NCBI GenBank assembly: GCA_024742605.1
Contig: JANSYC010000011.1
Span: forward strand, 1 to 64,000
Reading direction: 5' to 3'
Source of the DNA: Alphaproteobacteria bacterium
Lineage (GTDB): Bacteria; Pseudomonadota; Alphaproteobacteria; Thalassobaculales; Thalassobaculaceae
Length of the DNA stretch: 64,000 bases
The translations under genes and the position numbers were made by a program. Every line of letters begins with the position of its first letter. The first letter of the stretch is position 1. Under the pieces are notes generated by a model, which saw only the letters and a list, made by a program, of their open reading frames with translations, had not been told where the DNA came from and did no database searches. Of the stretch, positions 36,827 to 45,800 are shown one piece after another.

Positions 36827-37240
36827 GTGGGATTGAACGGCCGCTTACGTACTCCCCCCGCCGCCGTTTTGCAAGGCTGGCGGTGCCTGATCCTTGCCGT
36901 CGCGCTCGGAGCCTCGATCCTGGCGAACCCGCTCTCGCACCCGGCCCGGGCCGCAGAGGCGTCGCTGGGCGACCGGATCGCCGAGGAATTGTGCTACCCA
37001 GACGCCATCGAAACGCTCACCCTGTCCGAAAAAGACTCATCGGACTTCGCCTCCAGTTTCCTGATGACGGGCGCCTACAGGGACATCCAGGGTGCCGAGG
37101 GTCGGGCCGAGTTCACCAAGAAAGGCCCGATCGCGGAGTGCCGCTCCTACGCCTCTCCCACGCAAGAGCTGTTCTACTGCGCCAAAGTCTCGCTGCGTGA
37201 CGACGTGCTGACCAAAGGCCGGGCGCGTCTGTGCTTTTGA
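36827..37240 (+). CDS. Small exported hypothetical protein
   Basis: I do not recognise this product. A hydrophobic stretch (LILAVALGASILANPL) followed by HPARAAEAS looks like a signal peptide with an AxA cleavage site, giving a mature protein of about 95 residues. The mature part has four cysteines (EELCYP, IAECRS, FYCAKV and the C-terminal LCF) that could form two disulfides in the periplasm. The start is uncertain: GTG is used, and TTG closer to the hydrophobic part (near 36870) is an alternative. The gene is divergent from rpsB and shares its promoter zone. Confidence 0.55.
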   Translation: MGLNGRLRTPPAAVLQGWRCLILAVALGASILANPLSHPARAAEASLGDRIAEELCYPDAIETLTLSEKDSSDFASSFLMTGAYRDIQGAEGRAEFTKKGPIAECRSYASPTQELFYCAKVSLRDDVLTKGRARLCF

Positions 37241-37360
37241 GCAGCCGCACTCCGGTCTGGTGTCCCTGTCCTCCCGATCGACCGCCGATGCGGCGACCGG
37301 GACCCCATGAAGTCATCGGCAGCCGCTGCAGAACTGGAAACCCCGGCTCTTTCCGTGCGA

Positions 37361-39700
37361 ATGTCGACGCCCGATTTCCCAGACCGCTTCCACACTCGGA
37401 GTTCAAGCATGTATCGCGTTGAAGACGACCGCCTGCTGGTTGGCGCCGGCCGCTATGTGGAGGACGCCTATCCGGCCGACGCGCTGTCCATGGTGGTGCT
37501 GCGCTCTCCGGTCGGACATGGGACGATCGAGGCACTGGACATCTCCGCAGCCGAGGAGATGGACGGTGTGACCCTCATCCTCACCGGTAACGATCTGGAC
37601 CGTCTCGGCGTGCGGCCGATGGCGAGCCGTATGCCGGTCACCGGGGTCGACGGCAAGCCGATGCTGGAGCCGGAACGCCCGGCCCTGGCCCGGGGCAAGG
37701 TGACCTATGTCGGCCAACCGGTCGCCGTGATTCTCGCGGAATCGCCCGAAATCGCCCAGGACGCGGCCGAAGCGATCGTGCTCGACATCGCCGATCTACC
37801 GGCGGCAGTGGATCTGGAAGCCGCAGCTTCCGACGGCGCCCCGCAAATCTGGGACGATATCCCCGGCAACCGCTCCTTCACCTGGGAAAAGGGCGACCGT
37901 GCCGCAACGCAGAGCGGGTTCGCGGAGGCGGACCACGTGATTGAGCTGACCGTCCGGCATCCACGGGTGTCCATCGCCCCGATCGAGACGCGGGGCTGTA
38001 TTGCAGACTTCGATGTCGAAACCGGCCGCTACACGCTCACCACCCCCAGCCAGGGCGTCGTCGCCCTCCGGGCGGCGATGGCGGATTATCTGGGTGCGGA
38101 TGAGGCCGATGTGCGGGTCATCACCGAAGACGTCGGGGGCAGTTTCGCGGTCAAGATCTGGCCCTATCCGGAACAGTTGCTGGCGCTGGTCGCGGCCCGC
38201 GCGAGCCGCCGCCCGGTCAAGTGGATCGGCAGCCGGACGGAGAGCTTCGTCTCCGATGCGATGGGACGCGGCCGGGTCGACCGGGCCAAACTGGCGCTCG
38301 ACAGGGACGGCAAGTTCCTGGCCTTCCGGATCGATGCCCTGGCCGATATGGGTGCCTTCCTGAATGCGGTGGCGCCGTCGATCGTCACCACCGGCGCGAT
38401 CCGACCCTATGCCCATGTCTACAAGATCCCGGGACTGCTCTACAGGGTCGACGCGATCTTCACCAATACCATGATGACCGACGCCTATCGCGGTGCCGGC
38501 AAGCCCGAATCCTGCAGCACGCTCGAGCGGCTGATCGACGTGGCCGCCCACGAACTGGGGTTCGACCGGGTGGAGTTGCGGCGCAAGAACCTGATCCAGC
38601 CGGCGGACCTGCCCTACGACACGCCGATGGGCGAAACCTATGACGGCGGCGACTTCCCGGCCATCGCCGAGAAGATCCTGGTCGCGGCAGACTGGGCCGG
38701 GGTCGCGGGGCGCCGGGCGGAGAGCGCTCGCAAGGGTCTGCTGCGCGGCGCCGGTCTCGGCTTCCATCTGCATGCGACCGGCGGGTCGGTGGCGGAGCGG
38801 AGCGAGGTCCGGGCGCTGCCGGACGGCACGGTGCTGGTGCGGACCGGCACACAGGATTCCGGGCAGGGTCATCGGACCGCCCTCGCGATCGTCGCCGCCG
38901 AAACTCTGGAGGTTCCGGTCGAGAAAATCCGGGTCGAGCAGGGCGACAGCGACTGGCTGGAGAAAGGCGGCGGCACCGGAGGCTCCAATCTGCTGTCGAT
39001 CGCGGGCAATACGGTTCACCGGACCGCCCTCAAGATGCTCGATCAGGCCAAACAGGTGGCTGCCCACATGCTGGAAGCCGCGGTCCAGGATGTGGAATAC
39101 GGACAGGGCGAATTTCGGATCGCCGGAACCGACCGCAAGATCGGCCTGGCCCAGGTGGCCGCCGACTGGGACAGCATTCCGGCCGATCAGCGGGACGGAG
39201 AACTGGGTTCCGGCTGCGTCGCCCAGCTCGACTTCGAAGGGTTGCACACGACCTTTCCGAACGGAGCCTATGTCTGCGAAGTCGAGGTCGACCCGGACAC
39301 GGGGGCCGTGCAGGTGGACCGGTTCACCGGCGTAGACGATCTGGGGCGGGTGATCAACGAGCCGACAGCCCTGGGCCAGCTCCACGGCGGGATAGGACAG
39401 TCGATCGGCGAGGTGCTGATGGAGGGCCTGATCTACGATGAGCAAGGGCAGGTCTTGACCGGTTCCCTGATGGATTACGCCCTGCCGCGCGCGGACCAGA
39501 TTCCGTTCATGGATCTGAACTGGGCGCCAACGGACAGCCCCAACGCGCTGATCGGCGCAAAGGGTGTGGGCGAGGTCTCGTCGATCGGCGCCCCGGGCGC
39601 GATCATGAACGCCGTGCTGGATGCGCTCCGGGATCGGGATGTCCGGCATCTCGATATTCCGCTGACGCCGGAAAAGATCTGGAAGGCACTGCACCCGTGA
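37361..39700 (+). CDS. Xanthine dehydrogenase/CoxL-family molybdopterin-binding subunit
   Basis: This protein of about 779 residues resembles the large Mo-cofactor subunit of xanthine dehydrogenase/CO dehydrogenase-type hydroxylases. It begins with YRVEDDRLLVGAGRYVEDA, then has KVTYVGQPVAVILAES, EDVGGSFAVKIWPYPEQ (Mo-pterin loop), AYRGAGKPESCSTLERLID, TGTQDSGQGHRTALA and the active-site Glu motif GAKGVGEVSSIGAPGA. No [2Fe-2S] or FAD subunit gene is adjacent, so partners must be encoded elsewhere or it works in another way. Three in-frame ATGs are possible; the one at 37409 has GGAG at 7 bases and is the main alternative. Confidence 0.82.
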   Translation: MSTPDFPDRFHTRSSSMYRVEDDRLLVGAGRYVEDAYPADALSMVVLRSPVGHGTIEALDISAAEEMDGVTLILTGNDLDRLGVRPMASRMPVTGVDGKPMLEPERPALARGKVTYVGQPVAVILAESPEIAQDAAEAIVLDIADLPAAVDLEAAASDGAPQIWDDIPGNRSFTWEKGDRAATQSGFAEADHVIELTVRHPRVSIAPIETRGCIADFDVETGRYTLTTPSQGVVALRAAMADYLGADEADVRVITEDVGGSFAVKIWPYPEQLLALVAARASRRPVKWIGSRTESFVSDAMGRGRVDRAKLALDRDGKFLAFRIDALADMGAFLNAVAPSIVTTGAIRPYAHVYKIPGLLYRVDAIFTNTMMTDAYRGAGKPESCSTLERLIDVAAHELGFDRVELRRKNLIQPADLPYDTPMGETYDGGDFPAIAEKILVAADWAGVAGRRAESARKGLLRGAGLGFHLHATGGSVAERSEVRALPDGTVLVRTGTQDSGQGHRTALAIVAAETLEVPVEKIRVEQGDSDWLEKGGGTGGSNLLSIAGNTVHRTALKMLDQAKQVAAHMLEAAVQDVEYGQGEFRIAGTDRKIGLAQVAADWDSIPADQRDGELGSGCVAQLDFEGLHTTFPNGAYVCEVEVDPDTGAVQVDRFTGVDDLGRVINEPTALGQLHGGIGQSIGEVLMEGLIYDEQGQVLTGSLMDYALPRADQIPFMDLNWAPTDSPNALIGAKGVGEVSSIGAPGAIMNAVLDALRDRDVRHLDIPLTPEKIWKALHP

Positions 39701-39771
39701 CCATTCGGTAGGAATAGTCGCGCCAACCCTCACCGTATGGCATCATAGCGTTTACCCATGGAGACCGTCCG

Positions 39772-40464
39772 ATGAGCACAGAAGTCGCCTTGATCCTTGG
39801 TGCCGGCGTCGGGTTGAGCGCGTCACTGGCCCGGCTGTTCGCCACGAACGGCATGGCCGTGGCGTTGGCGGCCCGGAACATCGACAAATTGTCCGATCTG
39901 GCCGAAGAGACCGGGGCCAGGACCTATGCCTGCGACGCGGCCTCGCCCGGAGACATGGCGCGGCTGTTCGCCTCCGTTGAGACGGACATCAGCGCACCGG
40001 ATATCGCCGTCTACAACCCTTCCATGCGCGCCCCCGGACCGATCGAGGAGATCGACACCGACCGCGCCCGGGATGCCATCCTGACCTCGGGCTATGGCGG
40101 ATTTCTGATGGCCCATGAGGCGGCCAAACGCATGGTGCCCCGAGGCTCGGGAACCCTGCTGTTCACCGGCGCCTCCGCCAGCGTGAAGGGCTACAAGAAT
40201 TCATCGGTCTTCGCGATGGGCAAACACGCCTTGCGGGGCCTGTGTTCCTCCCTTGCCCGGGAACTGCATCCGAAGGGCGTTCACGTCGGTCATTTCGTCA
40301 TCGACGGCGGGATTCAGGCCCGCGACGAAACCCGCGCGCCACGCGGCGAGGACGGCTTTCTGTCGCCGGATGCGATCGCCGAAACCTACCTGCATGTGCA
40401 CCGGCAACCGCGCAGCACCTGGACCTGGGAAATCGAACTGCGGCCGTGGATCGAATCGTTCTGA
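39772..40464 (+). CDS. SDR-family protein lacking the catalytic Tyr
   Basis: This 230-residue Rossmann-fold protein starts ALILGAGVGLSASLARLFA, a TGxxxGxG-type cofactor loop, and has IAVYNPSMRAPG where classical SDRs have NNAG. The Ser region is LLFTGASASVKG. The position of the catalytic Y-x3-K is Phe147-x3-Lys151 (VFAMGKHALRGL), so the proton-donor Tyr is missing. The C-terminal HVGHFVIDGGI supports membership of the F-x-x-x-K SDR subgroup seen in Proteobacteria. It may bind NAD(P) and reduce by a changed mechanism or act non-enzymatically. It follows the Mo-hydroxylase gene by 71 bases on the same strand. Confidence 0.75.
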   Translation: MSTEVALILGAGVGLSASLARLFATNGMAVALAARNIDKLSDLAEETGARTYACDAASPGDMARLFASVETDISAPDIAVYNPSMRAPGPIEEIDTDRARDAILTSGYGGFLMAHEAAKRMVPRGSGTLLFTGASASVKGYKNSSVFAMGKHALRGLCSSLARELHPKGVHVGHFVIDGGIQARDETRAPRGEDGFLSPDAIAETYLHVHRQPRSTWTWEIELRPWIESF

Positions 40465-40505
40465 ATCGGCACAATTGCACACAATGGTCGCGTAATTGTC
40501 ATCAA

Positions 40506-40700
40506 TTGAGCCTATGCTCCCCGTCGACATAACGGACGATTCGCTGTATTTGTGTAGGCCGGAGCCACGTTGGCTCAACACCATCCGGGGGAGCCGGATA
40601 AGACGTTGTCTCACGCGTTCATGATGTCTGGTCTTGAGTGCGTCCCCTGGTGGTGATCTTCGAAATCCGGAGGACGCTTCGGTCTTGGAGTGCATATCGC
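40506..40700 (+). promoter_or_regulatory. Cold-shock gene promoter and long leader
   Basis: TTGAGC (40506-40511), 16 bases and CATAAC (40528-40533) form a modest promoter. The leader of about 160 bases that follows is typical of csp mRNAs. It contains a near-direct repeat, GGTCTTGAGTGC (40630-40641) and GGTCTTGGAGTGC (40681-40693), the second overlapping the ribosome-site GGAG. GCGTCC after the first copy can pair with GGACGC (40671-40676) ahead of the second copy. Confidence 0.4.
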
Positions 40701-40907
40701 ATGAGTAAGGGTACGGTTAAGTGGTTCAACACCACGAAAGGCTACGGGTTCATTCGGCCTGACGACGACGGCGCGGATGTTTTCGTGCATATCACCGCGG
40801 TTCAACGGTCCGGCCTTCAGGGTCTGAATGAAGGCCAGGAGGTCATGTATGAGCTTCGGGAACAGCGTAACGGCAAGATGGCGGCGGAAGATCTGCAGCT
40901 CGCCTAA
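40701..40907 (+). CDS. Cold-shock protein, CspA family
   Basis: This 68-residue single-stranded nucleic-acid-binding protein has the RNP1 motif KGYGFIRPDD and RNP2 VFVHITAV within the OB fold (starting GTVKWFNTTKGYG). It melts RNA secondary structure or acts in general RNA chaperoning. GGAG lies about 10 bases before the ATG. The long leader and an intrinsic terminator show it is monocistronic. Which of several Csp paralogues it is cannot be told. Confidence 0.95.
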   Translation: MSKGTVKWFNTTKGYGFIRPDDDGADVFVHITAVQRSGLQGLNEGQEVMYELREQRNGKMAAEDLQLA

Positions 40908-40950
40908 TCACGGCTGACGTATTCCGAATCCGATGGGGTTCGAGGACGGG

Positions 40951-40980
40951 AACGGCGGCACTGCCTGGTGCCGCCGTTTT
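40951..40980 (+). terminator. Intrinsic terminator of the cold-shock gene
   Basis: AACGGCGGCAC (40951-40961) pairs with GTGCCGCCGTT (40968-40978) around a six-base loop, followed by TT (four T in all), 44 bases after the csp stop. Confidence 0.85.
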
Positions 40981-41109
40981 CGCGTCCGCCCTGGCGCCAG
41001 AGGGGGCAACAGCCGCGCGATGCAGCGGCGTTTGGTGAGGGAATTCTGCGACATAGTATCCATTTCATCTGACTCGGCTGAATAGAGCTTGCCGATATTA
41101 TATCGGACC

Positions 41110-41149
41110 GTCATATATCGAGCGTTAGCGTATCGAACGGATATATGAC
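41110..41149 (+). promoter_or_regulatory. Inverted-repeat operator at padR
   Basis: GTCATATATC (41110-41119) and GATATATGAC (41140-41149) are perfect 10-base arms with a 20-base centre, the right arm ending directly at the padR ATG. The AT-rich arms in GC-rich DNA and the position suit an autorepressor site for PadR controlling itself and the downstream pump genes. An extra ATTATATCGG lies just upstream (about 41096-41105). Confidence 0.6.
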
Positions 41150-41752
41150 ATGGATGTCAGAACGCTCTGCCTCGCCGCCCTCAGCAGAGGCGACGCGACC
41201 GGATACGAGATCAAGAAGATGTTCGAAACCGGCCCGCTCGCGCATTTTCAGCGCGCCAGCTTCGGCTCGATCTATCCGGCCCTCTCGCGGCTGTTGGATG
41301 ACGGTCTGGTGCTGGCCGAAGCGCTGGAGCAGGACGGACGCCCGGACAAGAAGGTCTATCGGCTCACGGAGGGCGGCCGCGCCGCCTTTCGCCACGCGCT
41401 GACCGGGCAGCCGCCGGAACCGGAGAGCATCAGATCGGATCTGTTGTTCATGTTGATGTTCGCGACAGAAATGACGCCGGCCCGCGTTGGAGACCTTATT
41501 GAGGCCCGTGTCGCCGAGCTGCGGGAACTGGCGGACCATATAGAAGCCAAGGCGAAGAATTGCGGCGAAGCCCATGCGTGCGGCGAGGCGACACCATCCG
41601 GGTTCTTTAGCGAGCCCGGCCCCAAATTCGTCGCCGGATACGGCGTCGCGATCTATCGTGCTGCTGCGGATTACATGGAGCGGCATCGAACGGCGCTGGT
41701 ACGCGAAATCGAGGCCGCGCGCGCGGCCCTTCCCAATATGGCGGCGGAGTAG
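41150..41752 (+). CDS. PadR family transcriptional regulator
   Basis: This 200-residue winged-helix regulator starts MDVRTLCLAALSRGDATGYE, then has a recognition area FGSIYPALSRLLDDGLVLAE and the wing VYRLTEGGRAAF, all typical PadR N-domain sequence. The C-terminal half is helical for dimerisation (Vir_act_alpha_C-like) and carries CGEAHACGEA with two close cysteines, which might sense metals or oxidants, though this is only a suggestion. The gene is followed after three bases by the membrane fusion protein gene, so it should regulate the pump operon and itself. Confidence 0.88.
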   Translation: MDVRTLCLAALSRGDATGYEIKKMFETGPLAHFQRASFGSIYPALSRLLDDGLVLAEALEQDGRPDKKVYRLTEGGRAAFRHALTGQPPEPESIRSDLLFMLMFATEMTPARVGDLIEARVAELRELADHIEAKAKNCGEAHACGEATPSGFFSEPGPKFVAGYGVAIYRAAADYMERHRTALVREIEAARAALPNMAAE

Positions 41753-41755
41753 CCG

Positions 41756-42898
41756 GTGACCCTTTCACCAAAACCCTTAAAGCGGCGGATTCCCTCCACC
41801 CTGATCGCGGTTCTGATCGCAGTCGCCGCAATCGCCTGGGTCGGATCCGGGTATGTGGGCGGCCTCTGGAATCTGTCGGGTTCGCCGGAAAGTCTCGACG
41901 CGGTGAGCGTTCGCGCCGCCCCGAAAGCGGCTGAGCCCACTCGTGTGAGGGTCGAGATCCTGGAGGCGCAGCCCTTCGTCGAGGAAATCCAAGCCTCCGG
42001 CGAGACCGAAGCCGCGCGCACCGTGGAAATCCGCGCCGAGACCGATGGCCGGGTGGTTGAATTGCCGGTCGCCGAAGGGCGTGCGGTGGTGGAAGGTGCG
42101 CTTCTGGTGCGGCTGGACCGGGCGGAGCGGGACGCACAACTGGCGCAGGTCAAGGCCCGCGTTCAGCAGCGCTCGATCCAGTTCGAGGCGGCCCGCACCC
42201 TGGCCAGCAGCGGGTTCCAGTCGCAAACTCGCAGGGCCGAAGCACTGGCGGATCTTGAAGCGGCGAAGGCCGACCTGGCCGTTCTGGAGGTCGACATTGC
42301 CCGGACGGCCATCACCGCCCCGTTCGACGGCATTCTGGATCGCCGCCCTGCAGAGATCGGCAGCTTCGTCCAGCGCGGCGATCATGTCGCGACGATCGTC
42401 GACGTGAACCCAATGCTTGTGGTCGCCCAGGTCTCCGAAAAAGATGTGACCAAGATGCAGATCGGCATGACCGCACAAACCCGGCTCACCACCGGCACCA
42501 GCCATATCGGGGTGGTCAGCTACATCGCCACGGTGGCGGACAGCCAGACACGCACCTTCCGCGTCGAAGTGGAAATCGAGAACCGGGATCGTACAATCGG
42601 CGAAGGCATGTCCGCCGAACTCAAGGTCAAATTGGCCCCCGTGAAAGCCCACCCGATCCCGCCGTCGATCTTTCGATTGGACGCCCAAGGTCGGATCGGC
42701 GTGATGCTGGTGCAGGATGACGATGTTGCAAGGTTCGTGCGCGTGGAGATTGTTGGTTCTGGTGAGAACGGCGCCTATGTGACGGGCCTGCCCGATCGGA
42801 CACGAGTGATCACGGTCGGCCAGGAGCTGGTGGAGGACGGCGAGGTCGTCACGCCTGTGCCCGCCGGTCAGACGGGGGCCGTGGGAGCGCAATCGTGA
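41756..42898 (+). CDS. RND efflux periplasmic adaptor (HlyD/MFP family)
   Basis: This 380-residue membrane fusion protein has an N-terminal anchor (LIAVLIAVAAIAWVG). A barrel-sandwich/lipoyl half-motif VEIRAETDGRVVELPVAEGR lies around residues 90-110, followed by a short alpha-hairpin (residues ~120-180) and the second lipoyl half TAITAPFDGILDRRPAEIGS. A beta-barrel and membrane-proximal domain complete it. It links the RND pump to an outer membrane channel. The start is a GTG three bases after the padR stop; the end overlaps the pump gene by four bases (GTGA). No outer membrane factor gene is in the operon. Confidence 0.92.
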   Translation: MTLSPKPLKRRIPSTLIAVLIAVAAIAWVGSGYVGGLWNLSGSPESLDAVSVRAAPKAAEPTRVRVEILEAQPFVEEIQASGETEAARTVEIRAETDGRVVELPVAEGRAVVEGALLVRLDRAERDAQLAQVKARVQQRSIQFEAARTLASSGFQSQTRRAEALADLEAAKADLAVLEVDIARTAITAPFDGILDRRPAEIGSFVQRGDHVATIVDVNPMLVVAQVSEKDVTKMQIGMTAQTRLTTGTSHIGVVSYIATVADSQTRTFRVEVEIENRDRTIGEGMSAELKVKLAPVKAHPIPPSIFRLDAQGRIGVMLVQDDDVARFVRVEIVGSGENGAYVTGLPDRTRVITVGQELVEDGEVVTPVPAGQTGAVGAQS

Positions 42899-45800
42899 AA
42901 GCACTGATCGATTTTGCGTTGTACCGCACCCGGGCCACGATCTCGATCCTGGTGCTGATCCTGATCGCCGGGACGGTCTCCTATATCGGCATCCCTAAGG
43001 AGGCTGATCCGGACGTCAATTTTCCGACCATCTACGTCTCCATGCACTACGAGGGCATATCGCCCGAGGATTCCGAGCGCCTGCTGCTCCGACCGATGGA
43101 ACAGGAACTGCAGGCGATCGAAGGCGTGAAGGAGATGCGGTCCAGCGCCTACGAAGGCGGCGGCAACGTTACGCTCAAATTCGATGCCGGCTTCGATGTC
43201 GATCGGGCGTTGACCGATGTGCGGGAGAAGGTCGACATCGCCAAGGTCGATCTGCCGGAAGGCACGGACGAACCGACGGTCAACGAGGTCAACATTTCGC
43301 TGTTTCCGGTGCTGGTCGTGACCCTGTCCGGAGATATTCCGGAAAACCATCTTTTGCGACTCGCCCGGGGCCTGGGGGATGCGATCGAGCAGATCCCGAA
43401 CGTGCTCGAGGCCAATCTGAAAGGGGAGCGGGAAGAGCTGCTCGAGATCGTGATCGATCCGGTCAAGCTCGAGAGTTACAATCTGCGCGCCGATCTGGTG
43501 CTCGACACGGTCGCACGTTCAAACCGTCTGATCGCCGCCGGCACCCTGGACACCGGGACCGGTCGGTTCCCGATCAAGGTCCCCGGCCTCTACGAAAACG
43601 CAGCCGACATTCTGACCCAGCCGATCAAGACCCGCGGTGAGGCCGTGGTCACCATCGCAGACGTCGCGACCGTCCAGCGCAGCTTCAAGGACCGGGAGAC
43701 CTATGCCCGGCTGAACGGCAAACCCTCCATCGCCATCGAGGTCGTCAAGCGGACCGGCTCCAACATCATTGAGACCATCCAGACCGTCCGGGCGGTGGTC
43801 GACATGGCCAGGGATCAGATTCCCGAAGACGTGACCGTCACCTTCAGCCAGGACAAGTCCCGCAACATCAAGGGCATGCTGGGCGATCTGCAGAACAACG
43901 TTCTCAGCGCGATCCTGCTGGTCATGGTGGTGGTGGTGGCCGCCATGGGCATGCGATCGGCCGGTCTGGTGGGCATCGCGATCCCGGGCTCCTTCCTGCT
44001 GGGAATCCTGGCCTTGGCAACCCTGGGTCTGACTTTGAACATCGTCGTGCTGTTCTCGCTGATCCTGTCGGTCGGCATGATGGTGGACGGGGCGATCGTG
44101 GTCACCGAATTCGCCGACCGCAAGATGGCCGAGGGGTCGAGCAAGCTGGAAGCCTACCGTCAGGCCGCCCACCGGATGGCGTGGCCGATCACCGCTTCGA
44201 CCGCGACCACGCTGGCCGCATTCCTGCCGCTGCTGTTCTGGCCGGGATTGGTCGGCGAGTTCATGAAATATCTGCCGATCACCATGATCGCCACGTTGAG
44301 CGCCTCGCTGCTGATGGCGTTGGTCTTCGTGCCGGCCTTGGGCGCGTTGGTCGGCAAGCCAAGCGCCGAGACCGAAGGCGCGCGTGCCCAGCTCTCCGCG
44401 GCAGAGGCCGGCAGCATCGAGACCCTGAGCGGCTATGCCGGGTGGTATGTCCGCGCCCTGAAGGCCGTCCTGCGCCGACCGGGTTTGGTCTTGGTGGTCG
44501 CGGTTCTGACACTTGTTGGCGTGCAGGTCAGCTACGCGAAGTTCGGCAACGGTGTCGAGTTCTTTCCGGAGGTCGAGCCGGACCTGGCCCAGATCCTGGT
44601 GCATGCGCGTGGCAATCTCTCGATCGACGAGATGCGCGATCTGGTGGTTCCGGTTGAGACCACAGTGCTGGAACTGGGCGGATACAAATCGGTCTACACC
44701 ACCATCGGCGGCACGAATGGACAGCGCGGTCGCGACACCGCCGAAGATGTGATTGGCAGCATTCAGATCGAGTTCGACGATTGGCAGGAACGACCAACGG
44801 CAAATATGCTACTGGCCGAAATCCTGCGCCGAAACGGCGACATCGCGGGCATCACGGTGGAGCCCCAGAAGGCCGAACAGGGTCCGCAGCAGGGCAAGCC
44901 GATTCAGATCGAACTCCGGTCCCGCGACCGAGAGGCGCTTGACCGCGCCGCCGATATCGTCAGGACCAAACTGGAACAAACAGATGATCTGACGGATATC
45001 GAGGACACCCGCAGTCTCCCGGGGATCGAATGGCGCATCGCGATCGACAGGTCGGAAGCGTCCAAATTCTCTGCGGATATCTCCATGCTGGGCCAGTACA
45101 TTCAGCTGGTCACCCGCGGCATGAAGATCACGGACTACCGGCCCGACGACACCGACGAGGAAGTGGACGTGGTCGTCCGCTATCCCGAATCCCACCGCAG
45201 CCTGCAGCAGCTTGATCGGATCAAGATGGAGACCGAGCAGGGCATGATCCCGATCGGGAACTTCGTGACCCGCAGTGCCGAGCCGAAGATCGCGAGAATC
45301 AACAGGATCGACCAACGCCCGGTGGTCACGGTCAAGTCCGAAGTGGCGGAGGGCGTACTGCCGGACTCCAAGGTGCGTGAGCTCCGTGCATGGCTCGATA
45401 CCGAGGCCGATTTGCCGGACGGGGTGTTCGCCGAGTTCAAAGGCGAGGACGAAGACAAGCGCGAGTCCGAGGCATTCTTGACCAAGGCCTTCGGGGTCGC
45501 CCTGTTCATCATGGCGATCATTCTGGTCACCCAGTTCAACAGCTTCTATTCCGCCTTTCTGATCCTGTCGGCGGTGATCATGTCGACCATCGGCGTGATG
45601 ATCGGGCTGCTGGTGACCGGCGCGCCGTTCGGGGTGGTGATGAGCGGGATCGGGGTGATCGCGCTGGCGGGCATTGTGGTGAACAACAACATCGTCCTGA
45701 TCGATACCTATGACACCCTGCGCCGCGACAATGACGATCCTATGGATGCAATCCTGCGCACCGGCGCCCAGCGGCTGCGACCGGTGATGCTGACGACGGT

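Noticed and set aside
37796-39733. 645-codon minus-strand frame opposite the Mo-hydroxylase gene
   Set aside because: Composition typical of antisense high-GC reading (Arg/His/Gln/Gly), no motifs, while the plus strand matches the family across its length.
43519-44604. 361-codon minus-strand frame opposite the RND pump
   Set aside because: His/Gln/Asp-rich shadow frame; the sense strand encodes a well-formed RND permease.
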